In this document: in pieces, positions 39,276 to 47,922 of the stretch
How positions within the stretch are numbered: the first letter of the stretch is position 1
Layout: each line of letters opens with the position of its first letter
DNA from: DATATJ01 sp963789075
Lineage (GTDB): Bacteria > Acidobacteriota > Vicinamibacteria > Vicinamibacterales > CAVVIG01
Assembly (NCBI GenBank): GCA_963789075.1
Contig: CAWBJQ010000014.1
Span: 992,001 to 1,056,000 of the forward strand
Length of the DNA stretch: 64,000 nucleotides
Direction of reading: 5' to 3'
Notes under the pieces: model-generated
Told to the model about the DNA's origin: nothing
The model's input: the letters and a program-made list of their open reading frames with translations, nothing else
Database searches by the model: none
Translations under genes and position numbers: made by a program

Positions 39276-39291
39276 CGGCAGACGCCTTGCT
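39276..39291 (+). promoter_or_regulatory. sigma-54 promoter of the exonuclease-type gene
   Basis: CGGCAGACGCCTTGCT, GGC-N7-TTGCT. The -12 element ends 13 bases before ATG 39304. Confidence 0.55.
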
Positions 39292-39303
39292 TACCCGAGC
39301 CGT

Positions 39304-40191
39304 ATGCGTCACGCCGTCTGGATCTTCACGGTCGCGATCGCCGGCGTTGCCGGACTTCGCGCTCATTCGCGCTACATCCTCGCGCCATACGAGTCGCCGC
39401 CAGGCGTGAAGGTGATGACCTTCAACATTCAGCACGGCATTGACGGGAGCCAGCGTTACCATCTGCAAACCGCGATCGACACGATTGCGCGGATCAACCC
39501 CGACATCGTCGGGCTGGTGGAACTGACGCGCAATCACCCGGCGTACAACTGTGACGATCAGCCCAAGCTGATCGCGGACGGCGTCAGCGAGGCAACCGGC
39601 CGGCACTGGACCTGGGTGTATCACCAACAGTGGTTCACGCCCAACAAAGAGTGCCTGGCGAGTGGCCGCGGGGACGCACCGGAAACGGAGGGGCTCGGAT
39701 TCCTCGCGCCGGAACCGCTCGAGCCTCCGTCGTTCGTCGAGTTGTGGAACGGCGGCCTCGGCTTGGTGGCGCGCTCGCCCGGTCTGCCGAAGGTGCCGAT
39801 TGCCGTCACGCATCTGTCCGCGCAGATCGTCAACGCGCCGAGTCGCGAGAAGCAGCTGACGAAACTGCTGCCGTGGCTGCAGCGGCTCGGGACACCGCGG
39901 ATTTTTCTGGGCGACTTCAACGCCTTTCCCGACGATCGGGAAATGCACCCTGTGCTCGCCGGATACCGCGATGCGTGGTCGGACGCGGTGGCGGCAGGCA
40001 CGGCGCGCGGTCATCTTGACGGCGTGACGCACAAGGAGCACCGGATCGACTACATCCTGTACGACCCGGGCTCGCAGCTCGAGCTGCTCTGGGCGGAAAC
40101 CGTGGACACCGTTCCGCTCGTCGGTAAAGAGGCGTCCGATCATCGGCCGCTCGTCGCCGGATTTCGGATCAAAAGCGCCCCGCGGCACTGA
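39304..40191 (+). CDS. exported endonuclease/exonuclease/phosphatase-family protein
   Basis: 295 residues: a membrane or signal segment (VWIFTVAIAGVAGLRA), MTFNIQHGIDG, IVGLVELTRN, VTHLSAQ, FLGDFNAFPDD and SDHRPLVAGF, the full EEP metal-site set. It resembles the C-terminal domain at 29440-30180 and may cleave a phosphodiester outside the cytoplasm. Its 3' end overlaps the convergent glycosyltransferase by 23 bases. Confidence 0.85.
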   Translation: MRHAVWIFTVAIAGVAGLRAHSRYILAPYESPPGVKVMTFNIQHGIDGSQRYHLQTAIDTIARINPDIVGLVELTRNHPAYNCDDQPKLIADGVSEATGRHWTWVYHQQWFTPNKECLASGRGDAPETEGLGFLAPEPLEPPSFVELWNGGLGLVARSPGLPKVPIAVTHLSAQIVNAPSREKQLTKLLPWLQRLGTPRIFLGDFNAFPDDREMHPVLAGYRDAWSDAVAAGTARGHLDGVTHKEHRIDYILYDPGSQLELLWAETVDTVPLVGKEASDHRPLVAGFRIKSAPRH

Positions 40192-41182
40192 GCGTTCGCC
40201 GTGGCGGCGAGCTGACGCCGGAGACGCGCGATGACGATCGGTGGCGCCGCCGCACGCGATACATCCAAAGCGCTGCGCGAGGGGCAATCCGCAGCGTGTG
40301 CGCCGCGACCGCGAGGAGGGCCCCGCGCCACCAGCCCCGGCGTCCGCGGAGTGCGTCGAGGCTGGCGGCCGCCGCCGCCGCATCGTTTCTCTCGAGCGCG
40401 TCGCGCGCCTCGGCGATCATCAGCTCGGCTTCAAACCGTGCAATCTGGCGGAGGATGATCTCGTGCGAAAGCGTACGATTCGCGCAGCAGGGCAGGGTCT
40501 TGTGAAAGACGCGCAGGATGCCGGCCAGCATCCGCGACTCGCTCGCGGACAGGCTGTGATCGTGGCGCCGGTAGAAGGCCAGCGGCGCCGGATTGCGCGC
40601 GAACTGGAAGCCGGCGAGCGCCGCACGAATCCAGAAGTCGTAATCCTCGTTGGTGCGGAAGCGCTCGTCGAAGCCGCCGATGCGGTCGGCCACCTCGCGG
40701 CGGAACACCGACATGATGAAAATCGCGCGTTCATCGCGCAGAATCTCGATCAGATCGGGCGCCGGCCGGTCGTCTGACACCGGCCGCACGGGCTGACCGG
40801 ACTCCGCGCCTCCGCGATTGATGGCGTTGCCAGTGACGATCGCGATCCGCGGATCGCCGTCGAGCATCCGCATCTGCTCGGCCAGATACGTCGGCGCCCA
40901 TCCATCGTCGCTGTCCAGCAGGGCGAACGCGGCACCGGTCGCGGCCCGCATGCCGGCGTTGCGGGCCGCGGCAAGGCCCTGGTTGGCCTGGCTGATGACA
41001 CAGATGCGATTCGGGTGCAGAGTCCGATAGTGCTCCGCGATCGGCAGCGTTCCGTCCGTCGAGCCGTCGTTGACGATGACGAGCTCGAAATCCGGATACG
41101 TCTGCGCGAGCACCGACTCGATCGCCTCGGCGAGATACGGCTCGGCGTTGTACGCCGGCATGATTACGCTGACGGCTGCCAT
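40169..41182 (-). CDS. glycosyltransferase family 2
   Basis: 337 residues: SVIMPAYNAEPYLAEAIESV, LVIVNDGSTDGT, LLDSDDGWAP (DXD), NEDYDFWIRAALAG. The typical single-addition GT-A fold with a C-terminal amphipathic part. It is the last gene of the main polysaccharide operon and overlaps the TagB-like gene by 19 bases. Confidence 0.87.
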   Translation of the reverse strand: MAAVSVIMPAYNAEPYLAEAIESVLAQTYPDFELVIVNDGSTDGTLPIAEHYRTLHPNRICVISQANQGLAAARNAGMRAATGAAFALLDSDDGWAPTYLAEQMRMLDGDPRIAIVTGNAINRGGAESGQPVRPVSDDRPAPDLIEILRDERAIFIMSVFRREVADRIGGFDERFRTNEDYDFWIRAALAGFQFARNPAPLAFYRRHDHSLSASESRMLAGILRVFHKTLPCCANRTLSHEIILRQIARFEAELMIAEARDALERNDAAAAAASLDALRGRRGWWRGALLAVAAHTLRIAPRAALWMYRVRRRHRSSSRVSGVSSPPRRTLSAAGRF

Positions 41183-42354
41183 AGGTCTGTCGGATGTTCG
41201 GGCTCTCGCGTTGCCGCGGCGCGGTCGCGCGGGTGAGCGCCGAGGCGTTGAGGCGCAGGTCGCGGCTGCAATCCGACGGCTTCGTACAGCGCAGCCGCAC
41301 ACCGCGCGGTCGCGGTGCCGGGCTCATGAAAGAGGTCTTCGGCCACCGCTCGACGCGTGGCCGATCGCGCAGACGGATCGGCCAGCGCGCGTTCGACGGC
41401 CATCACGGCTTGCGTCATCGTCGTCACGCTCTCCGATGCGCTGTCCAGCAGGGCGACGTAGTCCTGATGAATGTTCGCCAGCGCAATGAGCGCCGGCGCA
41501 TGGAGCCGGACGATCGGGCGATCGCGCAAGAGGTACTCGAACGCCGCGGAGCTATGGTCGGCGATCATCACGTCGGCGGCGACAAGATACGGACAGATGT
41601 CGGCGCCGCGGGCAAGATGCGCGTGAGCGGCCAAGAGCAGCGGCTGCAGGCGCGCCATCCAGTCGACGCCTCCGGAATATTTCCGGCGGATGTCGCGCGA
41701 ACGATCGTGCAGCTTCACGATCAGATTGATGGGCAGCGCCTGCAGCTGGACCACCAGGCGTTCTCCGAGCGTGTTCAACGAGGAGGCCGGCGACCAGGTG
41801 GGCGCGTACAGGACCGTCGGCCGCGCCGGATCGAGGCCGAGGCTGGTCAGCACGGCATCGCGATTCAGCGTTCCGTCCACGACGCAATCGACCTTCGGCA
41901 TGCCGATCAGTTGGATCGCGGGGCTGTCCGCATCGATGGCGCCCGCGCTGATGAAGTTGGCCAGCCGGCGGCGATTCACGAAGAACAGCCGATCCCACAT
42001 ACGCATCGATTCGGCCGGCGCGTCGAAGCCGTACTTGCCGGCAACGCCGTGAAACATCTGAATGCGGCACGGCCGCCGAAAATGGCGTGTCCACATGAAG
42101 TCGGAGGTGAGGTACGCGTCGAACGGCGTGACAGCCGCTGCGAGCGGGCCGATGAAGCGGGCGTCGGGTCCGGCGCCGGCGAAAATCGCGCGAGCGCGCT
42201 TCGGCTCTTCGCTGGCGATGAAGGTGAACTCGACGCGCGGATCGTCCCGCATTGCCGCGTGCACGGGCGCGAACATCGCGTAGTTCACCGGTGTGCGGCC
42301 GTCCACCAGAATCTGGCGCGGCCTGGTCGGGACCGCCACCGCTCCTTGTCTCAT
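41164..42354 (-). CDS. TagB/SpsB-like glycerophosphotransferase-family protein
   Basis: 396 residues with the same motif order as the gene at 38024: MFHGVAGKYGFDAP, LIGMPKVDCVV, VLYAPTWSPASSLN, LIVKLHDRSRD, VMIADHSSAAFEYLLRDRPIV. The two are paralogues in one polysaccharide region. ATG 42354 overlaps the O-antigen-ligase stop (ATGA). A longer reading to 42507 is only a shadow of the ligase gene. Confidence 0.83.
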   Translation of the reverse strand: MRQGAVAVPTRPRQILVDGRTPVNYAMFAPVHAAMRDDPRVEFTFIASEEPKRARAIFAGAGPDARFIGPLAAAVTPFDAYLTSDFMWTRHFRRPCRIQMFHGVAGKYGFDAPAESMRMWDRLFFVNRRRLANFISAGAIDADSPAIQLIGMPKVDCVVDGTLNRDAVLTSLGLDPARPTVLYAPTWSPASSLNTLGERLVVQLQALPINLIVKLHDRSRDIRRKYSGGVDWMARLQPLLLAAHAHLARGADICPYLVAADVMIADHSSAAFEYLLRDRPIVRLHAPALIALANIHQDYVALLDSASESVTTMTQAVMAVERALADPSARSATRRAVAEDLFHEPGTATARCAAALYEAVGLQPRPAPQRLGAHPRDRAAATREPEHPTDLWQPSA

Positions 42355-43790
42355 GCGTGTACCCGCACGAACAGGCGCGACGGCACGCGTGCGGCGGATG
42401 GTTCCGGCGCTGCGCGATGCTGCCGTGCGATCTCCCTGCCGCAGACGGCCAGCGCGAGCACGTAATAGAACGTCCAGTTGAACGCGACGGCGGCGAAGAT
42501 TGAGCACACCGTCCAGCCGACGATCGCCGCCAGCATGCCCTTCGCATTCAGCGAGATGATCTCCCGCTCCTCGTCGTCCAGCGTCGTGGCCGGTGCGCGG
42601 GCGCGGGTTCTGGAGCTACCGAGCCATCGCAGTGTCGTGAAGCACGCGCGATAGGCGCGGATCACCAGGAACGCGAAGACCACCAAACCCAAGATGCCGA
42701 GCTCCGCCGCGACCTGCAGCCACACGTTGTGCGTCACGCGCCAGCGTTCGATGGTCACGCCCGGATCGTTGTAATTCTGGAATTGCCCGGCGCCGACGCC
42801 GGTCAGCGGGTTCTCGATGAAGACCTGGAGGCCCTGGTTGAGCAGACGCAGCCGCGCTTCGCGCGAGCCTGTCGGATCGGTCTCTCCATTCGTGATGCTG
42901 CTCATGCGGTCCCAGAAGGACTGGGGCAGCGCGGGCACGGCGAGAATGCCGCCGATCACGATCGCGAGCATGATGCCCGGCTTCAGCCGCGCCGTGTAAT
43001 AGAACACGACGGCGCCCATGGCGAGCAGCCCGAGGAAGCCGCTGCGCGATTTCGTACAGACAATTGCCGCCAGCATCATCAGCGCACATGCCGATGCCAG
43101 CAGACGACGCGAGGTGCGACGTTCGAGGACGATGAAAATCAGTGCGGGCGCAAGAAACGTGACCATGTTCAGCGCCAGATCGTTCGGGTTGTTGAACATT
43201 CCGCCGATCGCGCCCCGCACCCGATCACCTTCCGTCAGGTTGACGCCGCGAAGGTAATCGAGCACCGCGCGGCCCGCGATGTAACTCGAAGCGACGATCA
43301 TGAGCCACGTCATCTGCCGCACGCGTCTCGGCGAGTTAACGGTGCTGACCATGAGCGCGAAGATCAAAATAATCTTCACGTAGATGTCGCTGAACACGTG
43401 GAGCGAGCCGCCCGGCCAGGTCGAGAACGGCAGCGTGATCAGAATGACGCCGCCGAGCGCGATCACGCCGATCACTTCGGCATTCACTTTCGCAATCGGC
43501 TGACCGAGCCGTAGCCGCCGAACGGCCATGGCGGCGAGACCGGCAATCGCCGTCAGCTCTGCCAGGTGCAGCACTTCGAGCGGCGGAATCTGATCCTGCG
43601 GGCGGAAGAAGAGCAGCGCCGTGAAGGCGACCATCCACAGATAGTCCCAGTCGTAGCGTTCCCGCCCAGAAGGCCGGTGCGTCTTCGCGGGCGACGCGGC
43701 GGCCGCCGGACGCCGGCCACGAAACCTGCCGGCAACGATCGGTTCGCCCCCGCGGCGCGACGACGCGGTGTTGAACGTCAGGCGCTCCAT
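42351..43790 (-). CDS. O-antigen ligase/polymerase-family membrane protein
   Basis: 479 residues with about ten to twelve hydrophobic segments and the Wzy_C/O-antigen ligase signature: NPNDLALNMV in the middle and a large loop with PLTGVGAGQFQNY and THNVWLQVAAELGILGL. It would polymerise or ligate lipid-linked repeat units on the periplasmic face. ATG 43790 is preceded by AGGAG. It is one of the exosortase-locus parts (TIGR03097-like). Confidence 0.85.
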   Translation of the reverse strand: MERLTFNTASSRRGGEPIVAGRFRGRRPAAAASPAKTHRPSGRERYDWDYLWMVAFTALLFFRPQDQIPPLEVLHLAELTAIAGLAAMAVRRLRLGQPIAKVNAEVIGVIALGGVILITLPFSTWPGGSLHVFSDIYVKIILIFALMVSTVNSPRRVRQMTWLMIVASSYIAGRAVLDYLRGVNLTEGDRVRGAIGGMFNNPNDLALNMVTFLAPALIFIVLERRTSRRLLASACALMMLAAIVCTKSRSGFLGLLAMGAVVFYYTARLKPGIMLAIVIGGILAVPALPQSFWDRMSSITNGETDPTGSREARLRLLNQGLQVFIENPLTGVGAGQFQNYNDPGVTIERWRVTHNVWLQVAAELGILGLVVFAFLVIRAYRACFTTLRWLGSSRTRARAPATTLDDEEREIISLNAKGMLAAIVGWTVCSIFAAVAFNWTFYYVLALAVCGREIARQHRAAPEPSAARVPSRLFVRVHA

Positions 43791-43812
43791 GACGTCTCCT
43801 GCACAACGATGG

Positions 43813-43926
43813 TCATTTCCATAGGCGCCGGCCGCGCACCGCGGCAAAGAGTCCCGCCACTGCGGCGTAGTTCATCATCACGACCGTGTAGGCCAGCCGC
43901 GCCACGCGCGACACGAGGGCTGCCAC
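43813..43926 (-). CDS. 37-residue frame: small protein or the split tail of the GT2
   Basis: A GTG at 43926 follows the GT2 stop by two bases and has GGAGG eleven bases upstream. The product reads ARLAYTVVMMNYAAVAGLF and then RGRRLWK, which looks just like the last membrane helix and basic end of family-2 glycosyltransferases. It is therefore probably the true C terminus of the gene at 43929, cut off by a lost base. A separate small membrane protein is the alternative. Confidence 0.55.
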   Translation of the reverse strand: MAALVSRVARLAYTVVMMNYAAVAGLFAAVRGRRLWK

Positions 43927-43928
43927 GG

Positions 43929-45128
43929 CTACGCGACCTCCCGCGCGGTCTGGCGCGTGGAGCCGACCCGGGATCTCGTGGAGCGATCCACCGGTGCCTG
44001 CTCGCGGTTGGTCAATTCAAGAACGGCACCGTATCCGGCGAGCAGGTAAAACGCCACCTGCACCCCGAGCGCGGCGCGGTAGAACGCGTGCCCGGACAGC
44101 AGGATGCTCGCGGAGAAAGTCGCCAGCATGGCGTAGGGCACCAGCAGGCGTCCGAGCTTGTGCGACACGTACTGCAGCCACACGGGGTTGCGCCACGGCA
44201 GCAGGAGGCCCGGCTCGAGCCAGAGAATCTGATAATTGCCGGCCAGCGTGCGGATCTTGCGGCGCGATTCCGTGTCGGCGTCGATCGTCGCGCGGTCGAA
44301 CGCGCGGGCGCGCTCGTTGAACACGACTCGAAAGCCGGCCATCACCACCCGCATGGGCGCCAGCACATCATCGAGCAGCGTGTCGGCCGGAAGCGGACGC
44401 CACAACGCCCGGCGCATCGCGTAAATCGCACCGGTGGCGCCGAGCGTCGATCCGACGCAGCTCTCGAGGCGGCGCAGCTGCTTCTCGTAGCGCCAGTAGT
44501 AGCCGACGCCGTCCGCAATCGTCGACAGAATCGTGCGGCGCCGATCCGGGTGGATGCGGCGCTCCATCGCGACGCCCTGCAGTTGGCTCGCGTGACCGCG
44601 CCGCCGATCCGCGGTCGCGCGGCGATTGGAAAAAAGCGCCGATTCGCAATCGAGCAGCAGTTCTCCGGTGACCGCACCGACCGTCGGATCCTCGAATGGC
44701 GCAACGATCTCGCGCAGGGCGTCGGGGTCGAACACCTGCCGCGCATCCGCGAACACCACGATATCGAACCGCGCCCGGGCCACGCCGGCGTTCAGCGACA
44801 GCGCCTTGCCGCTCGGCGGCAGACGCACGGCCTCGACGACGTCCGCATATCGCGCGAGCACGTCGTCCGTGTCGTCAGTGCACCCGTCGCAGACGATGAT
44901 GATCTGCCGGTGGCGCGATGGGCAGCGAAGGCTCAGCAGGTTCTCGATCCGCGCCGCCAGGCGCGCGCCCTCGTCGCGCGCCGCGATGACGATGGAGACG
45001 CCGCGCACTGGCGCGAGGCTCGCGGCGTACGGCTTCGGCCGCAGCCGCGCCCACCCGCGCAGCACGGCCGGGTAGCCGACGTAGACGTAGGTGACGACCG
45101 CGACGGAGAGCCAGAAGATCTCGGTCAT
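43929..45128 (-). CDS. membrane-bound glycosyltransferase family 2
   Basis: 399 residues. N-terminal helix (IFWLSVAVVTYVYVGYPAVL), GT-A domain with SIVIAARDEGARLAARIENL, IIVCDGCTDDTDD, VVFADARQVFD (DXD-type) and a hydrophobic C-terminal part (three or four helices). Its length is short by about 35 residues for this family; the missing end is likely the 43813-43926 frame. The start overlaps the upstream stop (ATGA). Confidence 0.83.
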   Translation of the reverse strand: MTEIFWLSVAVVTYVYVGYPAVLRGWARLRPKPYAASLAPVRGVSIVIAARDEGARLAARIENLLSLRCPSRHRQIIIVCDGCTDDTDDVLARYADVVEAVRLPPSGKALSLNAGVARARFDIVVFADARQVFDPDALREIVAPFEDPTVGAVTGELLLDCESALFSNRRATADRRRGHASQLQGVAMERRIHPDRRRTILSTIADGVGYYWRYEKQLRRLESCVGSTLGATGAIYAMRRALWRPLPADTLLDDVLAPMRVVMAGFRVVFNERARAFDRATIDADTESRRKIRTLAGNYQILWLEPGLLLPWRNPVWLQYVSHKLGRLLVPYAMLATFSASILLSGHAFYRAALGVQVAFYLLAGYGAVLELTNREQAPVDRSTRSRVGSTRQTAREVA

Positions 45129-46570
45129 GGCGTGGGGGACAGGTCTCTGGCCGGGGACAGGTCTCCACGCGACTCGAGGAGACCTGTCCCCGTGTACGGC
45201 TCGAACACCGGCGCCGGCGCGCCGAGCTTGATCACGTGCGCATGTCTGCCGGCGATGGCATTGCGTGTATCGACGATCAGCCGTGCGGAGCGGAGGACCA
45301 TGTCGTAGTCCACGCTGCGGTGCTCGGTCAGAATCGCCACGCAATCGGCTTCGGCGAGCGCCGCCGTCGTCAGCAGCTCGGTCTGCATGTCGAATCCACC
45401 TGGCCACGCACGGGCGGCGAGCGTGGGCACGTAAGGATCCGCGTATTTCACGCGCGCGCCTTTTTGGTGCAGCAGCGCCATCACGTCGAGTGACGGCGAT
45501 TCGCGCATGTCGTCGATGTCGCGCTTGTAGGCGATGCCCAGCACGAGCACCGTCGATCCGTTGATCGACCGCTGATGCCGGTTGAGCGCGTCGGCGATCT
45601 TGTCCACGACGAAGTGCGGCATCTGGCCGTTGATCTGTCCGGCGAGCTCGATGAAGCGCGGATCGAAGCCGGTCTGCTTCGCTTTCCACGAGAGGTAGAA
45701 CGGGTCGATGGGAATGCAGTGTCCGCCCAGCCCCGGCCCGGGATAGAACGGCATGAAGCCGAAGGGCTTGGTGGCCGCGGCCGTGACCACCTCCCACACA
45801 TCGAGGCCGAGCCGGTCGCACATCAGCGCGATTTCGTTCACGAGCCCGATGTTGACCATGCGAAACGTGTTCTCGAGCAGCTTCACCATTTCGGCGGTTC
45901 GCGGCGAGCTCACCGGGACAATCGTTTCGATGGCTGCGCCGTAGAGCGCCGACGCGCGCGCCGTCGACTCGGGCCCGATGCCGCCGACGACCTTCGGCAC
46001 GTTGTGTGTGTTGAACGTCGGATTGCCGGGGTCCACGCGCTCCGGCGAGAACGCGAGGTAGAAGTCGGTGCCCGCCTTCAGGCCGCCCGCCTCGAGCATC
46101 GGCTGCACGAGCTCCTCGGTCGTTCCCGGATACGTCGTCGACTCGAGAATGATGAGCATGCCCGGGTGCAGCCCCGTCGCAATCTGCTCGACGGCCGACA
46201 CGATGTACGACATGTCGGGATCCTTCGTCTTGCGGAGGGGCGTCGGCACGCAGATGTTGATGGTGTCGAGGGCAGCGACGACGCCGAAGTCGGTCGTCGC
46301 GCGCAGGCGGCCGTCGGCGACCAGCCGGGCCACTTCCGCGGTCTCCACGTCGGGGATGTACGACGTTCCCTGGTTGACTGCGTCGACCTTTCGCTGATCG
46401 CGATCGATGCCGGTGGTGACGAAGCCTGCGCGCGCAAATTCGACCGCGAGAGGCAGCCCGACGTAACCGAGGCCGACGACGCCGACCTTGGCCGAGCGCT
46501 GGTCGATCCGCTTGCGCAGATCGTTGTCGGGCAGACCGTGCGATCGGCCCACGGAATCCGAATGGCTCAC
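45125..46570 (-). CDS. nucleotide-sugar dehydrogenase (UDP-GlcNAc/ManNAc-type)
   Basis: 481 residues: VGVVGLGYVGLPLAVEFARAG, ICVPTPLRKTKDPDMSYI, ESTTYPGTTEE, SPERVDPGN, catalytic Cys in GPGLGGHCIPIDPF near residue 285, YKRDIDDMRESP. The pattern is that of WecC/TviB-type enzymes that make a UDP-aminohexuronate. It differs clearly from the AlgD-like enzyme at 15970. GTG 46570 has GGAGG seven bases upstream and overlaps the previous stop. The final residues (RGDLSPARDLSPTP) come from the GGGGACAGGTCTC repeats at 45135. Confidence 0.88.
   Translation of the reverse strand: MSHSDSVGRSHGLPDNDLRKRIDQRSAKVGVVGLGYVGLPLAVEFARAGFVTTGIDRDQRKVDAVNQGTSYIPDVETAEVARLVADGRLRATTDFGVVAALDTINICVPTPLRKTKDPDMSYIVSAVEQIATGLHPGMLIILESTTYPGTTEELVQPMLEAGGLKAGTDFYLAFSPERVDPGNPTFNTHNVPKVVGGIGPESTARASALYGAAIETIVPVSSPRTAEMVKLLENTFRMVNIGLVNEIALMCDRLGLDVWEVVTAAATKPFGFMPFYPGPGLGGHCIPIDPFYLSWKAKQTGFDPRFIELAGQINGQMPHFVVDKIADALNRHQRSINGSTVLVLGIAYKRDIDDMRESPSLDVMALLHQKGARVKYADPYVPTLAARAWPGGFDMQTELLTTAALAEADCVAILTEHRSVDYDMVLRSARLIVDTRNAIAGRHAHVIKLGAPAPVFEPYTGTGLLESRGDLSPARDLSPTP
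45135..45191. repeat. GGGGACAGGTCTC repeats, two direct and one inverted
   Basis: GGGGACAGGTCTC occurs at 45135-45147 and 45153-45165 and inverted as GAGACCTGTCCCC at 45179-45191, all inside the 3' end of the dehydrogenase gene. The same word recurs at 63729-63741. Confidence 0.85.
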
Positions 46571-47911
46571 AGCGAATCCTCCAGAACGGGCTCGGGGCTG
46601 CCGAGCAGCACGCCCTTCACACGCCGCCAGAAGCCGGGGCGCTTCGACCGAAACGTCGCGGACGCCGAGATGGGCGTATGGGCTTGAGGCCGCCGCGTGC
46701 CGTCGGCTGCCGCCCCCGACGGAGCAGGCGGCCATGCCGGAGCTGACGGAGCGGCCGCCGCCGCCGCGTTCGTGGTGGCGCGCAGCAGTCGGTACTGTTC
46801 GGCGAGCACGCGGCGCTGTTCGCCGAGCTCGCGCTCGCGGCTCTCTATCTCGCGCTCGCGCTGACGCAGCTGCTTCTCGCGTTCGACGAGCGCCCGCGCG
46901 TGCCGGTCATCTTCGGGGGGCCGGCTCGAACCGGACGCTACGGCTGCGGGTGTGGCACCCGCTGCCACATACGGTGTTCGCGCTTGGCCGGCAGTTGCCC
47001 GTGCGCTGCTCGTGTCCGTCTTCAGCCGGACCGGGTCAGCCATCACGGGATCCACCGGGACGATGGTCGCCTGGCCGCTCGCGTTCGATTGCGGGCCGAG
47101 CACGCCGGTCGCGTCGAGGTCTGCGATCACTTCGTCGACCAGCGCGCCGTCGATCTCGCTGCGCTCCTCGCCGTAGCCGAAGACGAGCGTCGCGTCGGCG
47201 ATCACGTTGATCAGCCTGGGCACGCCGCCGCTGCGCTCGTGAATGCGATTGGTCACATCGGCAGGGAACTCGAGCGGCGTGCCGATCGGACGCCAGGCCG
47301 AGACGATGGTTGATGTAGCGGGCGGTCTCGTCGGCGTCGAGCGCCTCGAGGTGATAACTGACCGTGATGCGCTGGCGCAGCTGCTCGAGCTCGGGCCGAT
47401 GCAGCTTGTCGCGCAGATCCGGCTGGCCGATGAGCACGACCTGAATCAGCTTCGATTTCTCGGTCTCGAGATTCGACAGCATCCGGATCTCTTCGAGCGC
47501 CGGCAGCGAGAGGTTCTGCGCTTCGTCGATGACGAGCAGCACCAGCCGGCCGGCGGAGCGCTCCTCGACGAGAAACTCACCGAGCTGCTTCAACAGAGCC
47601 GGCTTCGACTGACCCGACGGATCCAGGCCGAGGTCGATCATCGCCGACTCGAGGAGCTCGCGCGGGTCCAGCAATGTGTTCATCAGGCGCGCGACGGTCG
47701 TCTGGCCATCCAGGCTGCGCATCATCGTCTGGAGCAATGTCGTCTTGCCGGAACCGATGGCGCCGGTGATCACGATGAAGCCGGCGTGGCTCTCGATGCC
47801 GTAGCGCAGGTAGCTGAGCGCCTCCTTGTGCACCCGGCTCGGATAGAGATAGTCGGGATCCGGCGTGAGGGCGAAGGGACGCTCGCGCAGCCGGTAAAAG
47901 CGTTCGTACAT
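46567..47911 (-). CDS. exosortase-locus AAA ATPase (TIGR03015/ExeA-like) with long C-terminal tail (frameshifted)
   Basis: About 447 residues after removing one extra base near 47310. N-terminal MYERFYRLRERPFALTPDP and Walker A GAIGSGKTTLL, Walker B LLVIDEAQNL, IGQPDLRDKL mark the ExeA/GspA-type ATPase linked to exosortase polysaccharide loci. After the shift the sensor part (GGVPRLINVIADATLVFGYG) follows, then a tail of some 180 residues with a heptad-like Glu/Arg coiled coil and an Ala/Pro-rich region. A TGTGGCA-CCCGC-TGCCACA hairpin (46951-46969) lies in the tail, so part of it may be repeat-derived. Confidence 0.83.
46951..46969. repeat. hairpin repeat within the ATPase gene
   Basis: TGTGGCA-CCCGC-TGCCACA, perfect 7-bp stem in the low-complexity tail of the ATPase. 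It resembles the other palindromic elements but has no second copy here. Confidence 0.5.
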
Positions 47912-47922
47912 GAGACTCTCCG

